Below are positions 15,792 through 24,796 of a DNA stretch of 64,000 nt, in pieces. Both the position numbers and the translations under genes were made by a program. The stretch lies in the NCBI GenBank assembly GCA_045627525.1, contig JAZQNW010000002.1, positions 1 through 64,000 on the forward strand, given 5' to 3'. Below the pieces are notes generated by a model. The model worked only from the letters and a program-made list of their open reading frames with translations, searched no databases and was not told the origin of the DNA. Positions within the stretch are counted from its first letter, which is position 1. The number at the start of each line of letters is the position of its first letter. Origin of the DNA: CAG-877 sp045627525. GTDB lineage: Bacteria > Bacillota_I > Bacilli_A > RF39 > UBA660.

Positions 15792-16724
15792 ATGAAAAAA
15801 ATTGAATTACATTTACATTTAGATGGCTCAATTGATATAAACTTGGCTAATGAAATGATGAAAAAAGATGTTACTAATGAATTAATTAATTATAATTCCA
15901 ATAATCTAACTGATTATTTAAAGAAGTTTTATTTGCCAATAAAACTATTGCAAGGATGTAGTAATCTAACTACTTTTAGTTATTTATTAGCTAAAAAATT
16001 GGAAGAAGATGAAGTTATCTATTGTGAAGTTAGATTTTGTCCTTTATTTCATATAGAAAAATGTAGCGTAGATGAAGCCATTGCTGCAATAAAATCTGGT
16101 TTTGAAATGGTTCCTAATGTAAAAATAAATTTAATATTTTGTATGATGAGAAATTATACATATGAAGAAAATTTAAAGATAATAGAACTTACTAAAAAAT
16201 ATTTAGGTAATGGTGTTTGTGGTATTGACTTGGCTGGTGATGAAGCAAATTATAAAACAGGCGATTTTAAGCGGTTATTTGATTTAATAACATCATGCGA
16301 AATTCCTTTTACAATTCATGCTGGTGAAGCAGATAGTTATCATAGCGTTGATTCTGCATTAGATTTTGGTGCGAAGAGAATTGGGCATGGCATAAATAGT
16401 ATAGAAAGTGATGCTACTATAGATAGGCTTGTTAGAAAAAATACGGTTTTAGAAATATGTCCTACCAGTAATTTAGATACTCATGCTGTTGATAATATGT
16501 GTGATCATCCTATAAAAGAGTTAGTAAATAAGGGGGTTAAAGTCTGTATAAACACTGATAATAGAACCGTTTCTAATACTACTTTAGAGAATGAATATAA
16601 TTTATTAAAAGAAAATTTTGGTTTTACTGATGACGATTTTATAAAATTTAATTTAAATGCTATAGATTGTGCTTTTATTAGTGAAGATGAAAAAGAAATT
16701 TTGAGAAAGAAATTATTTAGTTAG
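15792..16724 (+). CDS. add: adenosine deaminase
   Basis: 310 aa. Metal-dependent hydrolase barrel with the zinc ligands HLHLDGS (His7, His9), IHAGEADSYHSV (His and catalytic Glu), RIGHGINS (His), EICPTSN, and INTDNRTVS (Asp). Converts adenosine to inosine plus ammonia in purine salvage. Length is a little below the 330-340 aa norm. A TATAAT at 15765-15770 with weak TGACTA 18 bp upstream is the likely promoter. The radical SAM gene follows after 8 nt and is probably co-transcribed. Confidence 0.92.
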   Translation: MKKIELHLHLDGSIDINLANEMMKKDVTNELINYNSNNLTDYLKKFYLPIKLLQGCSNLTTFSYLLAKKLEEDEVIYCEVRFCPLFHIEKCSVDEAIAAIKSGFEMVPNVKINLIFCMMRNYTYEENLKIIELTKKYLGNGVCGIDLAGDEANYKTGDFKRLFDLITSCEIPFTIHAGEADSYHSVDSALDFGAKRIGHGINSIESDATIDRLVRKNTVLEICPTSNLDTHAVDNMCDHPIKELVNKGVKVCINTDNRTVSNTTLENEYNLLKENFGFTDDDFIKFNLNAIDCAFISEDEKEILRKKLFS

Positions 16725-16732
16725 GTGATTAA

Positions 16733-17617
16733 ATGGATATATTAAAATGTTGTACTTTATGTCCTAGGAATTGTAAAGTTAATAGATATAAAAATATTGG
16801 TGCTTGTGGTGCTACAGACAAATTAAAAGTGGCATATTATAGTTTACATCAGTGGGAAGAACCAATTATTTCTGGAACTAATGGTAGCGGTACAGTTTTC
16901 TTTTCTAATTGCAATTTAAAATGTATATTTTGTCAAAATAAAAAAATTAGTACTGGTGGTTATGGAAAAGAAATTTCTAAGGAACGATTAAAGGATATTT
17001 TCTTAGAATTACAAAAAAGAGGCGCTCATAATATTAATTTGGTTACACCTACTCCTTATGTACCTCAAATTAAAGAGGTTTTAGAGAATATAGAATTAAA
17101 TATACCTATTGTTTATAATACAAGTAGTTATGAAAATGTTAATACAATAAAAATGATGGATGGTTTAGTTAATATATATTTAGCTGATTTAAAATATTAT
17201 GATGATTATTTTGGAGAAAAATATTCTCATTGTAAGGAATATTTTAAGTTTGCTAGCAAAGCAATTGATGAAATGTATAAACAAGTTGGAAATGTATTTA
17301 TAAATTCTAATGGGTTAATGGAAAAAGGTGTTATTGTTAGAATTTTAGTATTACCTGGATGCACATTGGATGCAAAGAATATAATAAAATACTTGTATAG
17401 CACGTATGGGGATAACATAATAATTAGTATTATGAATCAATATACTCCAATTGATAAATTTAAAGAGTTTCCTAATTTAAATAGAAATTTAACTGATAAA
17501 GAGTATGATGATGTAATTAATTTTGCAAGTGATTTAGGAATTACTAATGCTTTTATTCAAGATGGTGAAACTCAAAGTGAAAGTTTTATTCCTGATTTTG
17601 ATTGTTCAAATGTTTAA
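16733..17617 (+). CDS. radical SAM protein, PflA/AmrS-like
   Basis: 294 aa, RBS AGGTGAT overlapping the stop of add. An N-terminal Cys cluster (CCTLCPRNC) is followed by the radical SAM CxxxCxxC (CNLKCIFCQN), then VTPTPYVPQI and IVYNTSSYE as in the PflA-like 'YgiQ/AmrS' branch that includes pyruvate formate-lyase activating enzyme homologues. It binds a 4Fe-4S cluster and SAM. The substrate cannot be told from sequence; a glycyl-radical activase role lacks a partner enzyme here. Length is typical for the AmrS-like group. Confidence 0.82.
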   Translation: MDILKCCTLCPRNCKVNRYKNIGACGATDKLKVAYYSLHQWEEPIISGTNGSGTVFFSNCNLKCIFCQNKKISTGGYGKEISKERLKDIFLELQKRGAHNINLVTPTPYVPQIKEVLENIELNIPIVYNTSSYENVNTIKMMDGLVNIYLADLKYYDDYFGEKYSHCKEYFKFASKAIDEMYKQVGNVFINSNGLMEKGVIVRILVLPGCTLDAKNIIKYLYSTYGDNIIISIMNQYTPIDKFKEFPNLNRNLTDKEYDDVINFASDLGITNAFIQDGETQSESFIPDFDCSNV

Positions 17618-17634
17618 ATATTTTTAAGAATTAT

Positions 17635-17662
17635 TTGCTAAATTTTGTTTTTGTGCTATTAT
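17635..17662 (+). promoter_or_regulatory. promoter of the thioredoxin-like gene
   Basis: TTGCTA (17635-17640), 16-bp spacer, TATTAT (17657-17662); GGGAGG follows at about 17672 and the ATG at 17683. Confidence 0.55.
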
Positions 17663-17682
17663 ATTAAGCATGGGAGGTAATT

Positions 17683-18300
17683 ATGAAAAAATTAAAAATA
17701 TTATTTGTAGTTATGCTTAGCTTTTTGGTTTTACCTTTGACTGTTTTTGCAGATCAATCTGTTGATAATGAAAAAGCTGAGGAAAATGAAACTAGTGAAG
17801 AAAATGTAACTAGCGATGAAACAAAGAAAGGTGAAAATTCTAAAGTAAAAGTTTATTTTTTCCATGGTGATGGTTGTCCTCATTGTGCAGAAGCTGAAGA
17901 ATTCTTTGAAGGAATTAAAGAAGAATATGGTTCAAAGTTTGAATTAGTTTCTTACGAAGTTTGGTATAATGAAGATAATTCTAAATTAATGGAAAAAGTT
18001 GCTAAAGCAAGAGATGAAGAAGTAAGCGGAGTTCCTTATATTATTATTGGTGAAAAATCTTGGAATGGTTATACTAGTGAATACGATAGTGATATAAAAA
18101 AATATATCGACGAAAATTATAGTATTGATTCATCTAAAAGATATGATATTATGGAACTAGTTAACACTGGATCTACTAACAGTGCAAAATCAAAAAAAGA
18201 AAATCATACTAAAGATGTATTATTATTACTTGGCATATTAATTGTTGTCGGTGGTGTCGTTGTTGGCGTTGCTGATGCTAGAAAGAAAAATGCAAAATAA
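17683..18300 (+). CDS. exported thioredoxin-fold protein with C-terminal membrane anchor
   Basis: 205 aa. Signal peptide at residues 1-24 (LFVVMLSFLVLPLTVFA|DQS), an acidic Glu/Asn/Thr linker to residue 50, then a thioredoxin fold with CPHC (VYFFHGDGCPHCAEAEEF) and the cis-Pro loop SGVPYIII. One TM helix follows (about 178-198) with a basic tail. It should sit on the outside face of the membrane and act in thiol redox or disulfide handling. No DsbB/CcdA-like partner is adjacent. RBS GGGAGGT. Confidence 0.85.
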   Translation: MKKLKILFVVMLSFLVLPLTVFADQSVDNEKAEENETSEENVTSDETKKGENSKVKVYFFHGDGCPHCAEAEEFFEGIKEEYGSKFELVSYEVWYNEDNSKLMEKVAKARDEEVSGVPYIIIGEKSWNGYTSEYDSDIKKYIDENYSIDSSKRYDIMELVNTGSTNSAKSKKENHTKDVLLLLGILIVVGGVVVGVADARKKNAK

Positions 18301-18326
18301 AAAGAAACTTATGTTTCTTTTTTTTA
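18299..18326. terminator. bidirectional terminator between thioredoxin-like gene and amidase fragment
   Basis: AAAAAGAAAC-TTAT-GTTTCTTTTTTTT; 9-10-bp stem with T run on plus and A run that serves the minus strand. Confidence 0.75.
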
Positions 18327-19268
18327 TTCTCCTATAATCAATATCTGACCTATTGTTAGTAAATTAGATGATAAATTGTTTAGTTGTTTTAATTCGTCTA
18401 CTGTTATATTATTTTTTTTAGCAATTGACCATAATGTATCACCAGTTTGAACTATATAACTCTTATTTGGCGAAGTATCTATTTCTATATTTTGTGCTGG
18501 TACCAGTAATTTTTGATCAACTTGAATAGTTAAATTGTTTAAACTATTTAAATTTATTAATTCTTCAACTGGTATATTGAAATCTTTGGCTATTTTCCAT
18601 AGACTATCACCTTTTTTTACTATATATTCTTGAGTATTTAATTCTTCAATTGTATTATTATTTGGTATTATTAATTCTTGGCCTACTGTTAGTGTATCAT
18701 TTGTTAAATTATTTAGTTGTTTTAACTCGGTGACAGTTGTTTTTAATTTTCTAGCAATACCATATAGTGTATCACCTTTTTTTACTACATATTTATTTGT
18801 AAGTTCTTTTATTAATAATTTTTGGCCTATAGTCAATACATCATTTGTTAAATTATTTAGTTGTTTTAAATTTTCTGGAGTCGTGTTATAAAGACTGGCA
18901 ATTTTATAAAGTGTATCGCCTTTTTTTACAATATAGTAATCTTCTTCTGGTTTACTATTTGGTTCTTGATATGGATAATTTCCATACTCAGCTATGGCCT
19001 TTACAACTGCTTCAACATAGTCTGTGAGATTATCAGTTAATTTTTTTGCATCTTTCACATTATCAATAAATCCATATTCTACTAGTAGTGATTCTAAATT
19101 TGCAGTGTCTCTAATAATAAAGTAGTAATCTTTGTTGGGGTTTTCTGGGAGTCTTCTTTGATAGACCTTGCGAGCTTTTTGGCCTGCTTCTTCTATATTT
19201 TCTAATGCAATTGTTGCTAAAGCAGGATTATTTCTTAGTGCATATACTATTTCTGCACCTTCACCACC
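18324..19268 (-). pseudogene. N-acetylmuramoyl-L-alanine amidase, 3' part (interrupted by the integrase element)
   Basis: Reading upstream from the stop, the frame encodes GGEGAEIVYALRNNPAL..., then SLLVEYGFIDN, which holds the catalytic Glu of Amidase_3. Four LysM modules follow, starting YYIVKKGDTLYKIASLY, YVVKKGDTLYGIARKL, YIVKKGDSLWKIAKDF and YIVQTGDTLWSIAKKN. The first half of the catalytic domain is 5.5 kb away at 24797-25063. The frame is open only a few codons past the junction before a TAA, so no full protein can be made from here; the first internal ATG is at 19058. Joining the two parts at the shared 8-bp core gives one 403-aa protein in frame. The gene is better seen as reversibly interrupted than decayed, since both halves look intact. 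Confidence 0.93.
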
Positions 19269-19288
19269 TGCCGATAATTAAAATGTAA
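19261..19288. other. right attachment site of the integrase element
   Basis: Core TCACCACC at 19261-19268 is identical to 24789-24796. The outer side is amidase coding sequence. The inner side has GATAATTAAAATGTAA (19273-19288), which is the inverted counterpart (13 of 16 matches) of TTACATATTTGTTATC at the other end. Confidence 0.85.
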
Positions 19289-19333
19289 CTTTATTTATCT
19301 CCTACTACATTTTACTTTAAGGTTTTAGACAAC

Positions 19334-20860
19334 CTATACACTAAACTTATAAATTATTTCTATATTTTTATTCTTATCAATAATTATTCTATCAACAATA
19401 ATTTGAATTAACTGCCTTGATGGTATTTCAATATTTATTATCTTTTTTATTTTATTTATATTAATTTTTGATGTTGCTTTTATTTTTTTTAAATTATCTT
19501 CAATAAATTTTAATGTCATTTCTGTATCATTTGATATTCTTTTGTATGTATCTTCAGATATAATCCCTTCGAATCTATCTTGATATAACATATCTATTTT
19601 TTTTAAATATATATTTTTTAGTTCTAGTAATTCATTTATTTTTTTTGTTTCTCTTTGTGGGTAATTTACTTTTATATTTTTTATTATATTATTTATATCT
19701 ATATATTTTTTGCATGTGTTTTTTATTGTTTCCAATAATAACTTTTCTAATTTATCATATGGAAAAAAATGGGGTTCACACATTCTTCTTTTTGGATCTC
19801 TTGAATATTTATTACAATTAATAACCCAATAATTTTGTTTTTTTCTATAGGATACTGATAATGTATTACCACATTCTTTGCAATACATCAAATTTTCAAA
19901 TATTCTTTTCTTTCGCTGTAAAATTTTGGTTTGCCCTGTTTTCTTTGCATTATTTTGAACACTTTCAAATACAAATCTATCAACTATTGCTTCATGTGTA
20001 TTAGGAACTATAATCCAATTACTTTTTGGAAGGGTTATTTTCTTTTTTGATTTATATGATACTTTTACTTGTTTACTTTGAACCATATCTCCTACATATA
20101 TTTGATTTTTTAAAATACTTTTTATTGATGAATTTGTCCACATATAATTGTATTTAGCTTTAGAATTGTTTTTTTTATGTTTCAGACTACTTGGAGTTTT
20201 AATGTTTCTATTATTTAAATATGTTGCAATATTTGTAATGCTTATGCCACTATATGCCAGATTAAATATTTTTTTAACAATTGGAGCATATTTTGGATCT
20301 GGTATTAGGTGTCCTTTATCATTTGGATCTTTTTTATATCCATAGCATGCCATACTTCCAATAAATTTGCCATTAGTCTTTTTATTGTTTAATACATTAC
20401 GTATTTTTATAGAATTTTGCTTACTATAATAGTCATTACATGCAAATATGAACGTTGAAGAATCATTACTAGCCTGGTTAATAGCACTATCATATGATTC
20501 TTGTATTGATATGAATCTAACACCTTTTTCTGGAAAATATTTTTCTACATAATACCCTGTTAAAATGTGATCTCTTCCTAATCTTGACATATCTTTTACT
20601 ATTACTAAATCTATTTTTTTACTTTCGATATCTTTTAATAAATTTTGAAATCCTGGCCTATTAAAATCAGTTCCCGTGAAGCCATCATCAACATATTCAG
20701 AAATAAAATTAAAGTCTTTTTCCTTTATATAAGTATTTATTATATTTCTTTGGTTTTGTATACTTTCACTTTCATTTTTATTTGATTTATTATCAGCTTC
20801 TGATAGTCTTATATAAACTCCAACTTTATATTGATTATGGATATTCTCTTGATTATACAA
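19334..20860 (-). CDS. large serine recombinase (integrase)
   Basis: 508 aa. The resolvase catalytic domain at residues 11-155 has the nucleophile Ser20 (VGVYIRLSEAD) and arginines in KDMSRLGRDH (R93, R96). A 'recombinase' DNA-binding domain (about 165-300) follows, then a zinc ribbon with C327, C330, C349 and C361, and a coiled-coil rich C-terminal region (about 390-470). It catalyses integration between attP and attB and, with a directionality factor, excision. The start is TTG at 20860, two bases after the stop of a 32-codon ORF; the GGAG lies inside that ORF, so translation is probably coupled and weak. Located at the right end of its element, reading toward the core site. Confidence 0.95.
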   Translation of the reverse strand: MYNQENIHNQYKVGVYIRLSEADNKSNKNESESIQNQRNIINTYIKEKDFNFISEYVDDGFTGTDFNRPGFQNLLKDIESKKIDLVIVKDMSRLGRDHILTGYYVEKYFPEKGVRFISIQESYDSAINQASNDSSTFIFACNDYYSKQNSIKIRNVLNNKKTNGKFIGSMACYGYKKDPNDKGHLIPDPKYAPIVKKIFNLAYSGISITNIATYLNNRNIKTPSSLKHKKNNSKAKYNYMWTNSSIKSILKNQIYVGDMVQSKQVKVSYKSKKKITLPKSNWIIVPNTHEAIVDRFVFESVQNNAKKTGQTKILQRKKRIFENLMYCKECGNTLSVSYRKKQNYWVINCNKYSRDPKRRMCEPHFFPYDKLEKLLLETIKNTCKKYIDINNIIKNIKVNYPQRETKKINELLELKNIYLKKIDMLYQDRFEGIISEDTYKRISNDTEMTLKFIEDNLKKIKATSKININKIKKIINIEIPSRQLIQIIVDRIIIDKNKNIEIIYKFSV

Positions 20861-20862
20861 CT

Positions 20863-20961
20863 CTATAGTTCTCCATTCTTATATAGATTTATTAAATATT
20901 CAATTATCAAATCATTTATGTTTGAAGAATTGAATTTAAATTTTTCTGTTATATTATACAT
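20863..20961 (-). CDS. 32-aa ORF upstream of the serine recombinase
   Basis: ATG at 20961 with AGGTGAA just upstream; stop TAG at 20863, two bases before the recombinase TTG. The product begins MYNITEKFKF and continues as an amphipathic helix (NDLIIEYLINLYKNGEL), reminiscent of SHOCT-like helices. It may serve as a translational lead-in that limits recombinase synthesis, or act as a small accessory protein; a directionality factor cannot be excluded. A TATACT about 12 bp upstream may be its -10 box. Confidence 0.55.
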   Translation of the reverse strand: MYNITEKFKFNSSNINDLIIEYLINLYKNGEL

Positions 20962-21015
20962 ATTTCACCTCATATTAGTATATGCTATTGTATATATTTA
21001 TTATTTCTTTTGATA

Positions 21016-21043
21016 TAAAAAAGAAGCGTAATATGCTTCTTTT
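21016..21043 (-). terminator. terminator after kinase A2
   Basis: Minus strand AAAGAAGC-ATATTAC-GCTTCTTTTTT directly at the A2 stop, separating the kinase operon from the recombinase unit. Confidence 0.75.
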
Positions 21044-22883
21044 ATTTTTTAAAAAATTTATTAACTATTCTTGATAATTCATCTTGATTTATTGGTTTTG
21101 ATAAGTAATCATTAAAGCCTTCGCTTAGATATTTCTTTTTCATTCCATATATTGAATTAGCAGTTAAAACAACTATTGGAGGCAATTCATACTCATATAG
21201 TTTTTGTAATTTATGTAATGTTTCTATTCCATCCATTTCTGGCATCATATGATCAATTAGAATTAAATCATATTTCTCCTCAGCTTTTATTTTATATATG
21301 CATTTTCTTCCTGAGTTAGCTGTATCAATTTTAAAGTTGTACAATTCAAATAATTTTTTGGTAACTGTAACACTTAGATCATTATCGTCAACAATTAATA
21401 TTCTATAATTTGAACAATCAAAATATTGAATATCTTTTTTTGTATTTTTAATATCTAACTCTGAAATTGGTGTCATATCCACAATTTCTTGATTTATATT
21501 AACAATAAATTTGCTTCCAACATCAATATCACTTCTAAATTCTAATGTTCCCTGCATCATATCAATATATTTCTTTGTCGCTAATAGTCCTATGCCATTA
21601 CTATTTTCATGATCACTTAAGTCTTTACTTGAATCATTTAAATTTTTTAATAATCGTTCTTGATCTTCTTTTTTCATTCCTTTACCGGTATCGTTAACTA
21701 CAAAGCTCAATGTATTTATATTATTATTTATTTGACTTGATATTGATAATTTAATTTTTCCTATTTCAGTAAACTTAACTGCATTTGATAGTAAATTATA
21801 TAGTATTTGATATATTTTATTTTCATCTCCATAATATATTGAAGGTGTATTCTTATCGATGTCTAATATTAATTCAATCGGCTTATCAATTATTTTGGAT
21901 TGAGTATAACTAACTAATTCAGATAATACTTCTTTTAACGAATAGTTATCCATTTCTAGTTTTTCGTTATCCGAATCAACAATTGATATATTTAATATAT
22001 TATCAACAATATCTAACAAATCATTTCCAGATGCATACATTTTCCTAATTAATTTTTTTTGCTCATCAATATTTTTTATGTTATTTGATAATATTTCATC
22101 TGATAATTCAATTATTGAATCTACTGGTGATAAAATTTCAGTCGATAATTTTGATAAAAAATCTGTTTTTATTTTATTTGATTTTTCAATTTTACTTTTA
22201 GTTTTTTCTAACTCACTTATGTTTTTTAAGTCTGGATTTTCTATTAAAAAATATAGTATATACATTTGTATAACTGAAGCAATGGCCTCAAATGCTATAT
22301 ATTGATAAACTAGTTGTACAGCAAGAACTATAGTTAATTCAATCATTAATGCTATAACTGCTATTTTTTTTCTTTTATCAACTCTATTTCTATTTTTTAG
22401 CATCATGATAAATATCAAACTAGCAGATATTCCGCCATAACCTAGTACATAGTATGCACCAATTCCTGGGACAAATGAGGGATAATCTAAATTGCTAAAT
22501 GGTATAAATATATAAACTATAAATACTATTAAAGAAAATAATGTAAAACTTTTTGTTGCTTTATCAGCATTAACAACTTCCTTTAATTTAATGTTTGTTA
22601 GATCATTTATAAATGAATAACTATAATAATATAATAGAAAAAACCAAATTAATCCTGTTAACCAATGTCCTTTATAGGCTAAGCTATTAACCATTTCATT
22701 TCCGCTTTTCCATATAATATAGCTGGCAATTATTTCTGTTATTACTAATATTAATACGACTGTAGTCATTTGCTTGTATATTTTATTTTCCATTAAATTT
22801 GAATTATGTTTTAAGAAGTAGACCATAAGCATTAGTAACATAAAGAAGAAACTACCATATGTAGGTATTAGTCCACTAATCAT
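21042..22883 (-). CDS. hybrid sensor kinase A2 lacking the phosphoacceptor His
   Basis: 613 aa. The seven-TM sensor (1-214) has the A-type HW motif at 73-74. In the HisKA region the H-box reads SKLSTEILSPVDS: Thr248 stands where His belongs and the RTP context is changed. The ATPase is intact: N-box NLLSNAVKFT (N367), NDTGKGM (D398), NSNGIGLL. The receiver is intact: DD499-500, D544, K in LSKP. It cannot autophosphorylate on its own H-box but could phosphorylate a partner. The ATG overlaps the B2 stop by 4 nt (ATGA), so equal synthesis with B2 is expected. It is carried on the integrase element. Confidence 0.92.
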   Translation of the reverse strand: MISGLIPTYGSFFFMLLMLMVYFLKHNSNLMENKIYKQMTTVVLILVITEIIASYIIWKSGNEMVNSLAYKGHWLTGLIWFFLLYYYSYSFINDLTNIKLKEVVNADKATKSFTLFSLIVFIVYIFIPFSNLDYPSFVPGIGAYYVLGYGGISASLIFIMMLKNRNRVDKRKKIAVIALMIELTIVLAVQLVYQYIAFEAIASVIQMYILYFLIENPDLKNISELEKTKSKIEKSNKIKTDFLSKLSTEILSPVDSIIELSDEILSNNIKNIDEQKKLIRKMYASGNDLLDIVDNILNISIVDSDNEKLEMDNYSLKEVLSELVSYTQSKIIDKPIELILDIDKNTPSIYYGDENKIYQILYNLLSNAVKFTEIGKIKLSISSQINNNINTLSFVVNDTGKGMKKEDQERLLKNLNDSSKDLSDHENSNGIGLLATKKYIDMMQGTLEFRSDIDVGSKFIVNINQEIVDMTPISELDIKNTKKDIQYFDCSNYRILIVDDNDLSVTVTKKLFELYNFKIDTANSGRKCIYKIKAEEKYDLILIDHMMPEMDGIETLHKLQKLYEYELPPIVVLTANSIYGMKKKYLSEGFNDYLSKPINQDELSRIVNKFFKK

Positions 22884-24694
22884 AATTTCATCTCTCCTTT
22901 ATTTGTAAAATATTTATCTACTATATCATTAATTTCTTTTTCTTGTAGTGGTTTTATCAAACATTCTTCAAAACCTTCATTACGATATTGACTTATAATT
23001 GGCTCTTCTTTATCATTTGCAATGATAATTAATGGTGGAATATCTTGTCTTATTTTTTTTATTTTATTTACTAAATTTTCTGTTTCTTTACAATTTTCTA
23101 ATATTATTAATTTATATTTATTTTCACCAATTAATTTTAAATATTCTTCACTAATATTTATCCTCTGTACATTTAAATCATGTTCGGATAGTCCTCTTTC
23201 TAATTCTTCTAATGAACTATTTTCTATTATTAATACTTTGTTATTATAAGAGTCTATATCATTGTTTTGTTCTTCTGATTTATTTTCTGATATATTAGGT
23301 AATCCTTGTACTATCTTTATACTTAAACCACGCGAAGGTTCTTCTTTTTCTAAAAATTCTATATTGCCATTTAATAAATCTATAAATTTCTTAGCTATGG
23401 TTAAATCTAATTCAATATTTTCTGGTAATGTTTTATTGGCAATGACTTCATTTAATAGTGATACTAAATTGTCTCTTATAATCGTCTTAATATCAAATGT
23501 CAATTTTAAAAGGTCATCTTCTAATAATTCATTAGTCAAATTTATCGTTATATTTGTATTAGAATATTTAATTATTGTTTCTAAAATGTGTATTAAACTT
23601 TTCTTTATAAGTTCTGAATCACCATATACTTTATTAGGAATATTATCACTTATATCTATAATTAATTTTTTGTTTTCAGCATCTAATTTTTCTTTTAGTT
23701 CAGATTCAATTTCATATAGTATTTCTTTTATTGAATATTCATTGTTAACTATTTTTATTTCATTCAATTCAATTTTTGAAATATCTAAAATGTCATTTAA
23801 TAAATCTAGTAAAGATAGTGCCGTATCATGAATATTATTTGTATCATTTAGTATTTCTTCCTCAGTTATTTCATTTTTATTTAATATTATTTCACTAAAT
23901 CCCATTATTCCACTTAATGGTGTTTTTATTTCATGTGACATACTTAGAAGAAATTCTGTTTTATTCTTGTCTGCTTGAGTAGCATTGTCTTTTGTAATCT
24001 TTAAGTCAGTTACTAATTTATAATCTTGACTTTCTATTGTGAAATATAGAGTTATTATTAAAAAGGTAAATAAGAATGATAGTATATTATAATCAAATCC
24101 TGTTACTTTTTGAAAAGCGAGTATTACTACAGTAATAAATAGTGAAAAATACATTGGTAATATTTGCTCCTTTAGCATTTTTCTTTTATTAAATGTTATA
24201 GTGATTAGAATTAATGATATTAATATTCCTCCTACAACATACATGACTATAGTTGCAGGTCCTCCAAATACATAAGCATCTGATATATTATTTGATAATG
24301 TAATTGGCAATGAAGCAGATATCATTAGTGTTATTATCGCTAATATTGATAAAATAGAAATAATGATTAAGTTTTTCTTTTTTCTATCTATTAATTGCTT
24401 CTCTTTTCTAAGTAATAGTAGTAGATAATAAATAAATGTATACATCCATAAAATAGTAAAATATATATATATTCTACAAAAAGAAAAAGCTGTTATCTGA
24501 CTGTATTTTTCCATGGCATTAGCATATAGTATTTCACTTATAAGTGTTGCTACTGTTAAAATTAGTAATATTGTAAATGCCACCGTTTTACTACTTTTTT
24601 CTTTCTTCTTAGTAATATAAATAATTAAAATTAAAATAACGAAACTTATTGCACATATTGTAAATCCGATACTAGTAAATAATTTTGAAACCAT
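22880..24694 (-). CDS. hybrid sensor kinase B2 with dead ATPase and dead receiver
   Basis: 604 aa. The seven-TM sensor (1-220) has the B-type CRIYI motif at 73-77. HisKA keeps His254 (SMSHEIKTPLSG). The ATPase domain has lost its motifs: the N-box reads HILETIIKYS (Thr373 for Asn), G1 is absent (FDIKTIIRDN), and no Gly-rich G2 remains (NIELDLTIAKK). The receiver has EN instead of DD (490-492 region), Glu533 instead of the acceptor Asp (IILENCKE), and keeps a Lys in LIKPL. What is left is a sensor plus a phosphorylatable His, fitting a substrate subunit for A2. First gene of the element's kinase operon. Confidence 0.9.
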   Translation of the reverse strand: MVSKLFTSIGFTICAISFVILILIIYITKKKEKSSKTVAFTILLILTVATLISEILYANAMEKYSQITAFSFCRIYIYFTILWMYTFIYYLLLLLRKEKQLIDRKKKNLIIISILSILAIITLMISASLPITLSNNISDAYVFGGPATIVMYVVGGILISLILITITFNKRKMLKEQILPMYFSLFITVVILAFQKVTGFDYNILSFLFTFLIITLYFTIESQDYKLVTDLKITKDNATQADKNKTEFLLSMSHEIKTPLSGIMGFSEIILNKNEITEEEILNDTNNIHDTALSLLDLLNDILDISKIELNEIKIVNNEYSIKEILYEIESELKEKLDAENKKLIIDISDNIPNKVYGDSELIKKSLIHILETIIKYSNTNITINLTNELLEDDLLKLTFDIKTIIRDNLVSLLNEVIANKTLPENIELDLTIAKKFIDLLNGNIEFLEKEEPSRGLSIKIVQGLPNISENKSEEQNNDIDSYNNKVLIIENSSLEELERGLSEHDLNVQRINISEEYLKLIGENKYKLIILENCKETENLVNKIKKIRQDIPPLIIIANDKEEPIISQYRNEGFEECLIKPLQEKEINDIVDKYFTNKGEMKL

Positions 24695-24722
24695 GCCATC
24701 ACCCTTATCTTTATTTTATTTA

Positions 24723-24751
24723 ATTTTACAATAAATTTTCGACAAAAACAA
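24723..24751 (-). promoter_or_regulatory. candidate promoter of the B2-A2 operon
   Basis: Minus strand TTGTTT (24751-24746), 17-bp spacer, TAAAAT (24728-24723), some 30 nt upstream of the GTG-containing RBS and ATG. It lies inside the element, so the kinases would be expressed independently of the host gene. Confidence 0.45.
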
Positions 24752-24774
24752 CATGAATTATCAAATTTACTTTA

Positions 24775-24796
24775 TTACATATTTGTTATCACCACC
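24775..24796. other. left attachment site of the integrase element
   Basis: TTACATATTTGTTATC (24775-24790) is the element arm and overlaps the core TCACCACC (24789-24796). The outer side continues as amidase coding sequence (ACCGGCATTTATGTG). Together with 19261-19288 it reconstructs an attP with an imperfect dyad around ACCACCTGCC. Confidence 0.85.

Larger units (their letters stand above)
19261..24796. mobile_element. 5.5-kb serine-integrase element carrying a histidine kinase pair
   Basis: Bounded by 8-bp direct repeats TCACCACC at 19261 and 24789; the period is 5,528 bp. Contents in transcription order on the minus strand: kinase B2, kinase A2, terminator, a 32-codon ORF, and a 508-aa large serine recombinase ending 65 bp from the right core. 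The outer flanks join into a continuous amidase gene (GCC GGT GGT GGT GAA GGT: A-G-G-G-E-G), so the insertion point is exact. The joined inner ends form an imperfect palindrome as expected for attP. There are no phage structural, replication or conjugation genes. It could be a minimal integrative element or a programmed excision element. Confidence 0.92.

Noticed and set aside
23262..23831. 189-codon plus-strand frame opposite kinase B2
   Set aside because: Antisense to a 604-aa protein with recognisable sensor and HisKA domains; no RBS and a low-complexity Ser/Phe/Ile product.
19261..24796. Prophage rather than a small integrative element
   Set aside because: Only a recombinase, a short ORF and two kinases lie between the core sites; no capsid, tail, replication or repressor genes.
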